DNA of 13,560 bases from an uncultured bacterium (GTDB taxonomy: Bacteria > Planctomycetota > UBA1135 > GCA-002686595): contig CAJXRJ010000123.1 in assembly GCA_913058555.1 (NCBI GenBank), positions 1 to 13,560 on the forward strand, written 5' to 3'. This document shows positions 6,343-13,560 of this stretch, in pieces (position 1 is the first letter of the stretch; every line of letters begins with the position of its first letter). The position numbers were made by a program, and so were the translations under genes. The notes below the pieces were generated by a model that was given only the letters and a program-made list of their open reading frames with translations, had not been told where the DNA came from and ran no database searches.

Positions 6343-8169
6343 TCAGTGACCGGCGAGGGCCTCCGCGATCCATTCAAGATCGCGGCTCAGTGTTTCCTGG
6401 GACGCCGCGTCCGGCCGCGCGCCCGATCGTTCGAGGGCCGCCGCCACCTGCAGGCGCAAGACACTCGCAAGGGGGTGGCGCGGGCTCTTCTCCATGGCAC
6501 GCTGCACGAGCGAATGCCGCCCGTTGAGGAGCACCTCGTTGCGCGCGTCCGCGGTGCTTTCAAGGTGGCGGTCGATCAGCGCTTGGAACCCAGAGGGGAT
6601 CTCCTCCTGGGTTCGCAGCCCGTCGAACGTCGAACGCAGGTCATGGCGTTCGTCGAGGAACGCGATGGCGGGAAGGTCCCCCGGCAGGTCGGCGATGGAC
6701 ACCTCCGCACCACCGAGCCCCAGGGCTTCGGCCCACTCCGCACTGACGGGGCCGCGCCCTTTGGCCCCCAGCACTTGGTCGTCGAACCCAGGGGACGAAA
6801 CCCGCGCGGAGCGCAGATCGACCCGCTGGCCCGACGCCCGGGCGTCCATCATAAACGCAGCCAGCAGACTCTCCTCAAAGGTCCGCACCGTGTGCACGCA
6901 AGGGCGGCCCTGCCCCTCGAAGAGCGCGCTGATGAAGCGCTCCTGGTGCCGCTCGGAGTGGAACCACACGACGCGATCCGCTTCAAGTTCGAAGATCGGA
7001 TCGGCGGCGCTTCGATCGAGGATGTCCGCGAAGGAGAGCGGCCCGGCAGTGGTCTGGAAGGCGTACGCGTCGCGCAGGACCTCCCGGAGCGCCGGCACCT
7101 TGAGGGCGGAGCCCGCCAGGCTGTAACGGTGCCACTGGACGAGGCTCTTCAGCCGCGCGGGTTCCTCCGCCTGGAGCTCTGCGAACCAGGCAAGGACGCG
7201 GGCCTCGATCGCTTCCCGCGCGGACTCGAAGGCCGCATCCCGGACGAGGTCTTCGCGGCTCGCTGTCGGCCGGCATCCCGGCAGCTCCACCACACCGCGC
7301 AAGAACGTCGCCCATGGCGGCGTGAGGTTCTCCACCCGGCGGGAGATCACCATGCGCGACAACGTCGCCGTCACCGCCGGGCGCGACGTGAAGCCGGGGG
7401 TCCGCTCGGAGCTCACAAAGAGCGCGCCGGAGACCGGTGACGCCCCGCCGATCTGAAGCGGCAGGACCGCCAGCGGCGCGGTGTCGAACGTCTCCGAGAG
7501 CTCGGCCTCGACGAGCTCGAGGTCGGGCGTTGGTTCAAGCCACGCGGCCGTCCCCCGGTTCACCCGCTGGGGCCGCGTGCCCACGTTGATCGGCACCGGC
7601 AAGAAATCCGCGTAGCCGCGGACCAGGTCGCACAGCGCTTCTTCATCGGGGAGCAACTCCAGCCCCACCGGCTTGAGGTGCAGTGTCACGGTGGTCCCAG
7701 GCTCCACGCGCTCGCCCCGGCCCAGATTTATGTCAGTGCCCTGGTCTGCCTCCCAGCGGACCGCCTCGGACCCCGAGGTACGGCGCGAGTCCACAACGAT
7801 GCGCTCCGCCAGGAGAAACCCTGACAGGAGCCCGATGCCGAACTGCCCGATGAGCCCTGAGCTGCCGCCGCTATCCCGCTTCGTCAGTCCGGTCAGGCTC
7901 ATGCCGACGGTGCCGAGGTACTTCTCCGCCTCCGCCGCGTCGAGCCCGACGCCATCGTCCGTCACCGTCAGCGTCTTCGCCTCCCTGTCCAGGAGCACGT
8001 CGATGCGTCCCTGGAAGCCCAGGTCCTCCGCGCGGCGACGCACGATGCCATCGTGGGCGTTCTGTAGCAACTCACGGACGGGGGTCGTGCGCTGGCTGTA
8101 CAGCGACGTCCCCATGATCTCGATGATCCCCGCCATGTGAACACGGAAGGGAATGTGGCGGCTTTCCAT
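6343..8169 (-). CDS. Divergent Hsp90-family (HtpG-like) chaperone ATPase
   Basis: This 608-residue ATP-dependent chaperone of the GHKL/Hsp90 type is cytoplasmic. The N-terminal ATP site has E33, N37 and D40 (RELLQNAHDGI), DDGVGLD at 71-77, GQFGIGLLSGF from 108 and GTTVTLHL near 158-165. The middle domain keeps the conserved Arg segment ASRE with R305, equivalent to the NVSRE loop of canonical HtpG. The C-terminal third has little resemblance to E. coli HtpG that I can see and carries no MEEVD tail. The opening (FRVHMAGIIEIMGTSLYSQR) resembles the minor clade often annotated HSP90 family protein rather than classical HtpG. The ATG at 8169 was chosen over one at 8229 because HtpG proteins begin just before this motif and the longer start would run deep into cysS. 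It lies 7 bases after the cysS stop and 12 bases before the TPR gene. Confidence 0.87.
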   Translation of the reverse strand: MESRHIPFRVHMAGIIEIMGTSLYSQRTTPVRELLQNAHDGIVRRRAEDLGFQGRIDVLLDREAKTLTVTDDGVGLDAAEAEKYLGTVGMSLTGLTKRDSGGSSGLIGQFGIGLLSGFLLAERIVVDSRRTSGSEAVRWEADQGTDINLGRGERVEPGTTVTLHLKPVGLELLPDEEALCDLVRGYADFLPVPINVGTRPQRVNRGTAAWLEPTPDLELVEAELSETFDTAPLAVLPLQIGGASPVSGALFVSSERTPGFTSRPAVTATLSRMVISRRVENLTPPWATFLRGVVELPGCRPTASREDLVRDAAFESAREAIEARVLAWFAELQAEEPARLKSLVQWHRYSLAGSALKVPALREVLRDAYAFQTTAGPLSFADILDRSAADPIFELEADRVVWFHSERHQERFISALFEGQGRPCVHTVRTFEESLLAAFMMDARASGQRVDLRSARVSSPGFDDQVLGAKGRGPVSAEWAEALGLGGAEVSIADLPGDLPAIAFLDERHDLRSTFDGLRTQEEIPSGFQALIDRHLESTADARNEVLLNGRHSLVQRAMEKSPRHPLASVLRLQVAAALERSGARPDAASQETLSRDLEWIAEALAGH

Positions 8170-8176
8170 GGACGGA

Positions 8177-9604
8177 TCAGCGGCGACGCCACACGACGCC
8201 CTCGGGGGTGTCCTGCAGCTCGATGCCAAGGGCCGTCAGGGCATCCCGGGCCGCATCGGCGGCGGCCCAATCCTTGGCCGCCTTGGCGGCGCCACGCTGT
8301 TCGATCAGCGCTTCCACCTCCGCGTCCGCGGACTGCTTGTCCGTCTCGATGAAGCCGAGGGCATCCGCCGCGCGGCGGTAGAACGCCAGGGCGTCCACGG
8401 CGACGGCAGCTCCCACTTCCCCATCGAGCAACGGCTTGCGCAGCTGCTCGAGGGACGCGATGGCCACGGGCGTGTTCAGGTCGTCGTTCATGCCGGACTC
8501 AAAGCCCGAGATCACTTCCCCGAGCAGGCTGCGTCCAGCTTCGGCGTCCGCCGCGCCGCTCTCCCCGTCGACGACGCGGTGCAAGAGCACCGCGACCTCG
8601 TCGAGGTTCTCGAGCCGCGCGCGCATCTCTTCCATGATCGCCCACGTGAAGTTGATCTGCGTCCTGTAGTGGCCACGCAGAAGAGCGAAGCGCAGGTGCC
8701 GCGGCTCGAAGCCACGCTCCACCACGTCCGGCACGGTGTACACGTTGCCGAGGCTCTTGCTCATCTTGCCGCCGTCCACCTGCAGGAACTTGGCGTGCAT
8801 CCAGACCGCGGCCAGGGGCGTGCCGTTGGCACACGCGCTCTGGGCGATCTCGCATTCGTGGTGCGGGAAGACGTTGTCTTCGCCGCCCGTGTGAATGTCG
8901 ATCGAGTCCCCCAGCAGCGCCTTCGCCATGGCCGAGCACTCCATGTGCCAGCCGGGGAAGCCATGCTCGCCGAAGACCGTCTCCCATTTCATGAGGTGCG
9001 CGGGATCGCTCTTCCAAAGGGCAAAGTCCGCGGGGTGACGCTTCTCTTCATTGACCTCGACGCGGCTGCCCGCGACGAGGTCCTCGACGCGGTTGCCCGA
9101 GAGCTTGCCGTACTCGGGGAAGCTCCTGACGTCGAAGTAGACGTTGCCCTCCACCCGGTACGCATGGCCCCGCTCGATGAGCTTCTCGACCATCACGACC
9201 ATCTCATCGATGTACTCCGTGGCCTTCGGGCGAGCCATGGGCTCGCGCACACCAAGGGCCGCCATGTCCTCGAGGAACATCGCCGTGTAACCCTCGGTGA
9301 TCTCCTTCGGGTCGCGCTTCTCGCGCCGCGCCTGGGCCTCGACCTTGTCGTCGCCCCCGGCGTCCGCCGTATCGTCGTCGGTCAGGTGCCCCACATCGGT
9401 AATGTTCATCACCTGGTCGACCTGGTAGCCGAGGTACTCGAGCCACCGTCGCAGCAGGTCCGCGAAGAGAAAGCTTCGATAATTTCCGATGTGTGGGCGG
9501 CCGTAGACCGTTGGCCCGCAGTTGTACATGCGGACCTTTCCCTCCTCGAGGGGAGTGAACGGGACCTTCTCACGGGTGAGCGTGTTGTAGACGTGAAAAG
9601 TCAA
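8177..9604 (-). CDS. cysS: Cysteinyl-tRNA synthetase
   Basis: This class I aminoacyl-tRNA synthetase charges tRNA-Cys with cysteine in the cytoplasm. It has 475 residues, a normal length for the family. Visible signatures are MYNCGPTVYGRPHIGN (zinc ligand C29; HIGH-type motif around 37-41), GWHMECSAMA (zinc ligand C223), FPHHECEIAQ (H248 and E252 as zinc ligands) and GKMSKSLGN (KMSKS at 280-284). The C-terminus ends in the usual anticodon-domain pattern (DTPEGVVWRR). An ATG-initiated frame reaches 9709, but family members begin at xxFxxYNTLTR, so I assign the TTG at 9604 (TTG ACT TTT CAC GTC TAC). The extra 35 codons upstream look non-coding and overlap the divergent promoter region. It is the first gene of the cysS, Hsp90-like, TPR run. 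Confidence 0.95.
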   Translation of the reverse strand: MTFHVYNTLTREKVPFTPLEEGKVRMYNCGPTVYGRPHIGNYRSFLFADLLRRWLEYLGYQVDQVMNITDVGHLTDDDTADAGGDDKVEAQARREKRDPKEITEGYTAMFLEDMAALGVREPMARPKATEYIDEMVVMVEKLIERGHAYRVEGNVYFDVRSFPEYGKLSGNRVEDLVAGSRVEVNEEKRHPADFALWKSDPAHLMKWETVFGEHGFPGWHMECSAMAKALLGDSIDIHTGGEDNVFPHHECEIAQSACANGTPLAAVWMHAKFLQVDGGKMSKSLGNVYTVPDVVERGFEPRHLRFALLRGHYRTQINFTWAIMEEMRARLENLDEVAVLLHRVVDGESGAADAEAGRSLLGEVISGFESGMNDDLNTPVAIASLEQLRKPLLDGEVGAAVAVDALAFYRRAADALGFIETDKQSADAEVEALIEQRGAAKAAKDWAAADAARDALTALGIELQDTPEGVVWRRR

Positions 9605-9732
9605 AGGTGGAGTCTCGGGTCGTTGCCGGGTCGTGTACGCGTAAACTCTGCGCGCCGAAGCGCAGGTCGTTCCGGGGACCGCGCCATGGGGCGGGTCCGC
9701 GGGGCACACAAGGTACCGCTTCGGGCTTCTCG
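9605..9732. promoter_or_regulatory. Divergent intergenic region between cysS and the kinase-ATPase gene
   Basis: These 128 bases must hold promoters for both directions. The segment loses the coding third-position bias in both flanking frames, supporting the shorter starts chosen for both genes. TAAACT near 9640 is a weak -10-like hexamer for the kinase direction, but no properly spaced -35 is visible. No confident promoter call is made. Confidence 0.35.
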
Positions 9733-12700
9733 ATGACCCCCCTGCGCCATCCTTCGGACACGAGTCCTGACCCCAAGCCCCCCTCGGACATGGAGTCAGC
9801 GGCCCATTCGAGCCCCAACGTCCGCCTGCTCGCCCCCCTGGGCGAGGGCCGCACGAGCCGCGTCTGGCGGGGTCGGCTCGAGGCGCCGTTTGACGGGATG
9901 GACGCCGGTACCGAGGTGGCCATCAAGATCCTCCTGCCGGAACTCGTGGACGAGCCCGACGCCCGGGGCACCCTCGCCTTCGAGCGTGAGGTCTCGCGCT
10001 CGGTCCATCACCCGGCCTTGGCACGCGCCCGATACCACTCCCTGGGCGGCCCGACCCCGCCCCTTGAGGACGGCGCCGAGGAGGATCTCGGCGAGCCCCA
10101 TCCCGACGCGGACGCCCCACGACCATGGCTGCTCCTGGACCTGATCCCGGGATCCGCCCTCGACGAATACATCGAAGCGGAATCAGCGATCCCCGAGCCG
10201 CTCCTGCGGACCATTGGCGTTCGCCTCGCCAAGGCCCTCTCCGCGATGCACGCCGCTGGCTGGGTGCACGGGGACGTCAAGCCGGAGAACGTGCGCCTCG
10301 ACGAAGAGGGGCGCGCCGTGCTCGTCGACTTGGGATTCGCACGCCGCGCCGGCTCCGCCACGGCCCCCCTGGGCACGCCCGGCTACGTGGCCCCCGAGCG
10401 CGCCACAGGCGGAGCCCCTTCCGCGAGCTCCGACGTCTTTGCCCTGGGTTGCCTGCTCTACGAGGCCGTCACCGGAACGGCCGCCGCGGCGGCCACGGGC
10501 GGCTATGACTCCTTGGCGCGGGGCCGCCTGCGCCCCGCCTCGGACCTCGTCCCCCGGGTATCGCCCCTGCTCGACTCGTTGCTCCAGGACATGTTGGCCT
10601 CGGTGCCGAGCAGCCGCCCCACGGCCCGGGAAGTCAGCGGCATTCTCGAGGAGGGCGAAGCGTCCCAGTGGTGGCGCAGCCGCATCGCGTACGACGCTGG
10701 GGCTCGCCGGGACACCGTCGCATGGTCCGGGAGCCACGGCCTGCCCCTGGTGGGCCGGGACGCGGAACTCCGCGAGCTCATGGACGCCTGGCATTCGACC
10801 AAGTCCGGCGGGCTGGCCGTGCTGCTCACCGGTGGCCGGGGCACCGGCAAGTCACGACTCATCGCCGAGTTCGTTCATCACCTGCGTCAGAGCGACTCGC
10901 CCCCCCTTTACCTCTACGGCCGCTGCAACGCCATCGGCGACGAGCGCCCCGGAGCCCCGCTGATCGCCCTCCTCCGCCGGTGGCTGCACCTGCCGTCGGG
11001 CACGCGCCCCGGCGCCCGGGTGAGGACCCTGCTCGAGGACACGGTTTCCGCTGAGGTGGGCCGAACCCTGCTGTCGGCCCTGCGCCCGGGGTCCGACGAG
11101 GATATTGGCGCGGAGGTCACCGAGGCGGCAGCCCTCGCCGCTTGGCTCCTGGCGCTCCCCAAGCGTGGCCCCACGGTCATCTTCTTGGACGACCTGCAGT
11201 TTGCCGGGACCGCCACCCTCAGCGCCATGCAGCGCGTGGCGCGGGAGCTGAAGGGATCGGGCCTGCTGCTGATCCTCGGCCTGCGGAGCCAGGCAGAGAT
11301 CCAGCGCATCCAAGGGCTTTCGGAGCTACGTGCACGACTGTCGGACGTCATGCACCGCATCGACCTGCCGCCCATCAGCGAGGACGCGGTCCTCAGCCTC
11401 GTGGAGCACCTCTTCCACCACTCCGTTCCGCGCCTGCGTCTCGCCCGCACCCTGCACGAGCGCACCGGGGGCATCCCCGGCCAGATCGGTGAGCTGCTAC
11501 GCCTCTGCAGCCAACGGGGATGGACGCGCCCGGCCCCGGCCCCCGGACGGGGCCTCGAACTGCTCGTTTCGCCGGAGGATCTTCCACGCCCCGAGAGCGT
11601 TCGCGTGGCCGTTTCGGAGCGCCTCAGCGACCTATCTGGACGCGGACGCATCTGGCTCGAGCGTGTCGCCGTTCTCGGGGCGCGCATCGACCCGGACGTC
11701 CTGAATGCCGCTTGGCCCAGGGCCCGCGCGGCCGTCCGCGATGGGTGCCTTGCGGAGCTTGTGCGAGAAGGGTGGCTCGTGGCCTCCGGAGCCCATTACC
11801 GCTTTGCCCATCCCGTGGAGCGTGAAGAGACCCTGGAACTGGCCAGCGACCGGCGCCTCGTGCATGCGCATCGCGCCGTCGCCCGTGCCCTCGCAGCCGC
11901 TGAGAAGGCCCTCGGCAGGAGGCCCACGTACCGGCGCGCCTATCACTTGCGCGAGGGCAATGAGAACAGCCTGCTCCTGGAGGTCTTGCCGGAGCTCCTG
12001 CGTCGCATGCGGGACAGCGGCCATCCCAATCGCCGCGCGACCCTGGCGACCTGGGGCCTGGAAGCCCTCGAAGACATGCCCATGGGCGGCCGCGACCACC
12101 CCTTGCGCCGCGTCCTCTTGGAAGCCCTCGCGGACGCCGCGGACCGGCTTGGGGCCAGGGAACAACAGCGCAAAGCCCTCGAGGAGCTAGGCGAGATTGA
12201 CTTCGACCTCGAGGCCGAGCCAGAGGCCGGTGCGAGGGTCTACCTCCTCCATGGACGCCATGCCCTGAGCGGCGGCCGCTTCGGCCTTGCCCGCGGGTTC
12301 TTGCGCAATGCCCAAAGCCTCGCCGAGCGCGCCGTGCGCGGGATCGACGAAGGCACGTTAGACCTCACCCCCATCGCCGCCGCCGAGGTGCTCAGCGACC
12401 GCGCAGAGATCGAGCGCCTGTTCGCGCGTATCGATTCCGAACGGGGCGAATACGCCGAGGCCCAGGCCTCCGCCGACCGCGCCCTGGAGCACGCGCCGGA
12501 TCCCGTCGCCCGGGCCGAGGCGCACCTTCTCCACGCCGAACTCGAGATCCACGAAGGCAGGCTCAGGTCCGCGCTCCAGAGGCTCGCCAGCGCGCGAAGG
12601 GAACTGCGTGCGGAGTCCGGCGGCCTGCGCGAGCGCAGCGTTCGCGCCGCCATGAACCTCCTCTCTGGCCGAGCCTGGCGCCTCGTCGGACGCCCAGCCC

Positions 12701-13356
12701 GGGCCGCCCGCGCCTTGGAGCGGGCGTGGGAACTCGCCTTGCAGGCGGGAATGGGCTCCATCGAAGTGGAAGTCGGCGCCCGCCGCGGCCGGCTGTACGC
12801 GGACATCCAGAGAGAGCACACCGCGGAACTGATGCTGCGCGACGCCCTCTTCACTGCCCGGCGCATCGAGGACCGCCGGGGCGAGGCGCTCGCTGCGCTC
12901 TTCCTTGGGATCCTGCTCGCCGAGCAAGACATCGAAGGCTCCGCTGATCTCGTTTCCCGCGCTCGACGCCTCGCCCACGAGCTGGGCCTCCTGCGGGTCG
13001 AGGCCCTATCGCTCGCGATCCAAGCGCGCCTGGCCCGCATTCACCAAGACGGGGAAACCGCCCTGTTGCTCGCTTCCGACGCGTGGTCCCTCGTCGAACG
13101 CCACGGCGCGGAACTGCCCGACCGCATCGTGATCGGCGCGACCCTCGCCCTGATCCACAGCGAGCAAGGCCATGCCGGCGAGTCCCAAGCGATCGAGCGC
13201 CAGCTCCGGCGCCGCATCGAACACGACAACGCCCGCCTACCCATTGGAACAATGCGTCGGCGCCACGCCCGCTGGACCGCCAACTTGCTCTCCAGCACCC
13301 TCAGCCCTGACGGCCCGCTCTACCCCCGGGTGTCGCTGCCCGAGAGCGTGAGCTAA
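9733..13356 (+). CDS. Ser/Thr protein kinase - AAA ATPase - helical-repeat signalling protein (PknK-like)
   Basis: This 1207-residue cytoplasmic protein has three parts. Residues 30-310 form a eukaryotic-type kinase: glycine loop GEGRTSRVW (37-45), ATP Lys K65 (VAIK), helix-C Glu E84 or E86, catalytic HGDVKPEN (D181, K183, N186), DLG (D199) in place of DFG, GTPGYVAPE (E222) and DVFALG. All catalytic residues are present, but the HRD Arg is Gly (non-RD). An acidic, Pro-rich insert sits at about 104-130. Residues about 338-600 are an AAA-type (AAA_16/STAND-like) ATPase: LVGRDAEL entry, Walker A GGRGTGKS (367-374), Walker B VIFLDD (482-487). Residues about 640-1207 are helical, with TPR-like pairs. 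The order matches mycobacterial PknK and related multidomain regulators: kinase output gated by an NTPase and a sensory repeat scaffold. No membrane segment. The start is taken at ATG 9733; ATG 9790 is possible and a GTG at 9607 unlikely. Confidence 0.9.
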   Translation: MTPLRHPSDTSPDPKPPSDMESAAHSSPNVRLLAPLGEGRTSRVWRGRLEAPFDGMDAGTEVAIKILLPELVDEPDARGTLAFEREVSRSVHHPALARARYHSLGGPTPPLEDGAEEDLGEPHPDADAPRPWLLLDLIPGSALDEYIEAESAIPEPLLRTIGVRLAKALSAMHAAGWVHGDVKPENVRLDEEGRAVLVDLGFARRAGSATAPLGTPGYVAPERATGGAPSASSDVFALGCLLYEAVTGTAAAAATGGYDSLARGRLRPASDLVPRVSPLLDSLLQDMLASVPSSRPTAREVSGILEEGEASQWWRSRIAYDAGARRDTVAWSGSHGLPLVGRDAELRELMDAWHSTKSGGLAVLLTGGRGTGKSRLIAEFVHHLRQSDSPPLYLYGRCNAIGDERPGAPLIALLRRWLHLPSGTRPGARVRTLLEDTVSAEVGRTLLSALRPGSDEDIGAEVTEAAALAAWLLALPKRGPTVIFLDDLQFAGTATLSAMQRVARELKGSGLLLILGLRSQAEIQRIQGLSELRARLSDVMHRIDLPPISEDAVLSLVEHLFHHSVPRLRLARTLHERTGGIPGQIGELLRLCSQRGWTRPAPAPGRGLELLVSPEDLPRPESVRVAVSERLSDLSGRGRIWLERVAVLGARIDPDVLNAAWPRARAAVRDGCLAELVREGWLVASGAHYRFAHPVEREETLELASDRRLVHAHRAVARALAAAEKALGRRPTYRRAYHLREGNENSLLLEVLPELLRRMRDSGHPNRRATLATWGLEALEDMPMGGRDHPLRRVLLEALADAADRLGAREQQRKALEELGEIDFDLEAEPEAGARVYLLHGRHALSGGRFGLARGFLRNAQSLAERAVRGIDEGTLDLTPIAAAEVLSDRAEIERLFARIDSERGEYAEAQASADRALEHAPDPVARAEAHLLHAELEIHEGRLRSALQRLASARRELRAESGGLRERSVRAAMNLLSGRAWRLVGRPARAARALERAWELALQAGMGSIEVEVGARRGRLYADIQREHTAELMLRDALFTARRIEDRRGEALAALFLGILLAEQDIEGSADLVSRARRLAHELGLLRVEALSLAIQARLARIHQDGETALLLASDAWSLVERHGAELPDRIVIGATLALIHSEQGHAGESQAIERQLRRRIEHDNARLPIGTMRRRHARWTANLLSSTLSPDGPLYPRVSLPESVS

Positions 13357-13380
13357 GTCGAGGAGCCGCGCATGAGCCCA

Positions 13381-13394
13381 AGGCCCTGGGGCCT
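13381..13394 (+). terminator. Weak hairpin after the kinase-ATPase gene
   Basis: AGGCC (13381-13385), loop CTGG and GGCCT (13390-13394) make a short perfect stem 25 bases after the TAA stop. No T-run follows, so function as an intrinsic terminator is doubtful. Confidence 0.2.
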
Positions 13395-13430
13395 CCGCGG
13401 GAGAGGATTCACCTGGCTCTTTCCTACGGG

Positions 13431-13520
13431 TTGGCGAAGGGCTCCGTAGAGCTGCGCATGCCTCAGATCGCTCCCGCAACGCAGCTCCTGCCCCACGCCC
13501 TCTTCTGTATCCCCCTCTGC
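13431..13520 (+). CDS. Possible start of a further gene, cut off by the contig end
   Basis: One plus-strand frame is open from 13311 to the last genomic base. Over its final 50 codons it has a coding-like pattern (high GC at position 1, about half at position 2, about 80% at position 3). The only standard starts are TTG at 13431 (MAKGSVELRMPQIAP...) and ATG at 13458 (MPQIAPATQLLPHALF...). The latter opens with a mildly hydrophobic stretch. Neither has a good ribosome site. The product cannot be identified from 30 codons, and the frame is lost where adapter sequence begins. Confidence 0.22.
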
Positions 13521-13560
13521 CTGTCTCTTATACACATCTCCGAGCCCACGAGACTAGGCA
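13521..13560 (+). other. Illumina Nextera adapter and partial i7 index (sequencing artefact)
   Basis: CTGTCTCTTATACACATCT at 13521-13539 is the Tn5 mosaic end in the orientation seen in read-through. It is followed by CCGAGCCCACGAGAC (13540-13554), the Nextera read-2 adapter arm, and TAGGCA (13555-13560), which from memory matches the first six bases of the N706 index. This is not biological sequence. The real contig end is about 13520. Confidence 0.98.

Noticed and set aside
8153..9736. 527-codon open frame on the plus strand, antisense to cysS
   Set aside because: cysS on the minus strand is unmistakable by motif. Long antisense frames are common in GC-rich genes, and the translation is rich in His/Arg/Asp/Val with no recognisable domain.
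13372..13449. 25-codon ORF with a good GGAG ribosome site six bases before its ATG, right after the kinase stop
   Set aside because: The peptide is Arg/Trp/Pro-rich with no coding bias and no family. A different frame over the same bases has better coding composition. The ribosome-site match could be chance.
1..13520. CRISPR arrays, tRNA/rRNA genes, insertion sequences, prophage genes, toxin-antitoxin or defence cassettes
   Set aside because: No regularly spaced repeats, cloverleaf, transposase/integrase motif or terminal inverted repeats were found on reading both strands.
13353..13535. 60-residue minus-strand ORF starting MYKRQ
   Set aside because: Its start lies in the Nextera adapter, so it is a sequencing artefact.

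Overview
The window is GC-rich, bacterial and densely coding, with a strong preference for G or C at third codon positions. Two things hint at Planctomycetota, although no marker gene settles it. One is a secreted parallel beta-helix protein with an SPCIDAG motif and a Cys-containing C-terminal module, a style I associate with Planctomycetota. The other is the abundance of exported proteins next to a kinase-ATPase-TPR signalling giant. This placement is inference. The last 40 bases are not genomic: they are Illumina Nextera transposase adapter plus the start of an index, so the contig really ends at about 13520.

Layout. (1) 1-1656, minus strand: a Tat-exported calcineurin-like metallophosphoesterase is followed 63 bases downstream by a small secreted protein of unknown family. 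The reading frame of that second gene does not end at its apparent TGA stop. It continues with normal coding composition for 62 more codons to the window edge, giving a U-L-C motif if TGA is read as selenocysteine. A perfect 9-bp hairpin with a GGG loop starts 16 bases after the TGA, where a bacterial SECIS element would sit. This possible new selenoprotein is the most interesting signal in the window. (2) 1844-3637, plus strand: the secreted beta-helix protein, divergent from the phosphoesterase. (3) 9604-3676, minus strand: a tight three-gene run of cysS (cysteinyl-tRNA synthetase), a divergent Hsp90/HtpG-like chaperone and an 884-residue TPR protein, with gaps of 7 and 12 bases, so very probably one transcript. 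(4) 9733-13356, plus strand: a 1207-residue protein with an N-terminal Ser/Thr kinase domain, an AAA-type ATPase domain and a long helical/TPR-like C-terminus, divergent from cysS. (5) 13357-13520: a short tail that may hold the start of another gene, then adapter.

How they may work together: the Hsp90-like ATPase and the TPR protein look like a functional pair (chaperone plus helical-repeat partner) expressed behind a housekeeping synthetase. The kinase-ATPase is a cytoplasmic signal integrator of the PknK-like type. The phosphoesterase, the selenoprotein candidate and the beta-helix protein all carry export signals and act outside the cytoplasm. No RNA genes, CRISPR arrays, transposases or phage genes were seen, and no gene-free stretch exceeds 300 bases.
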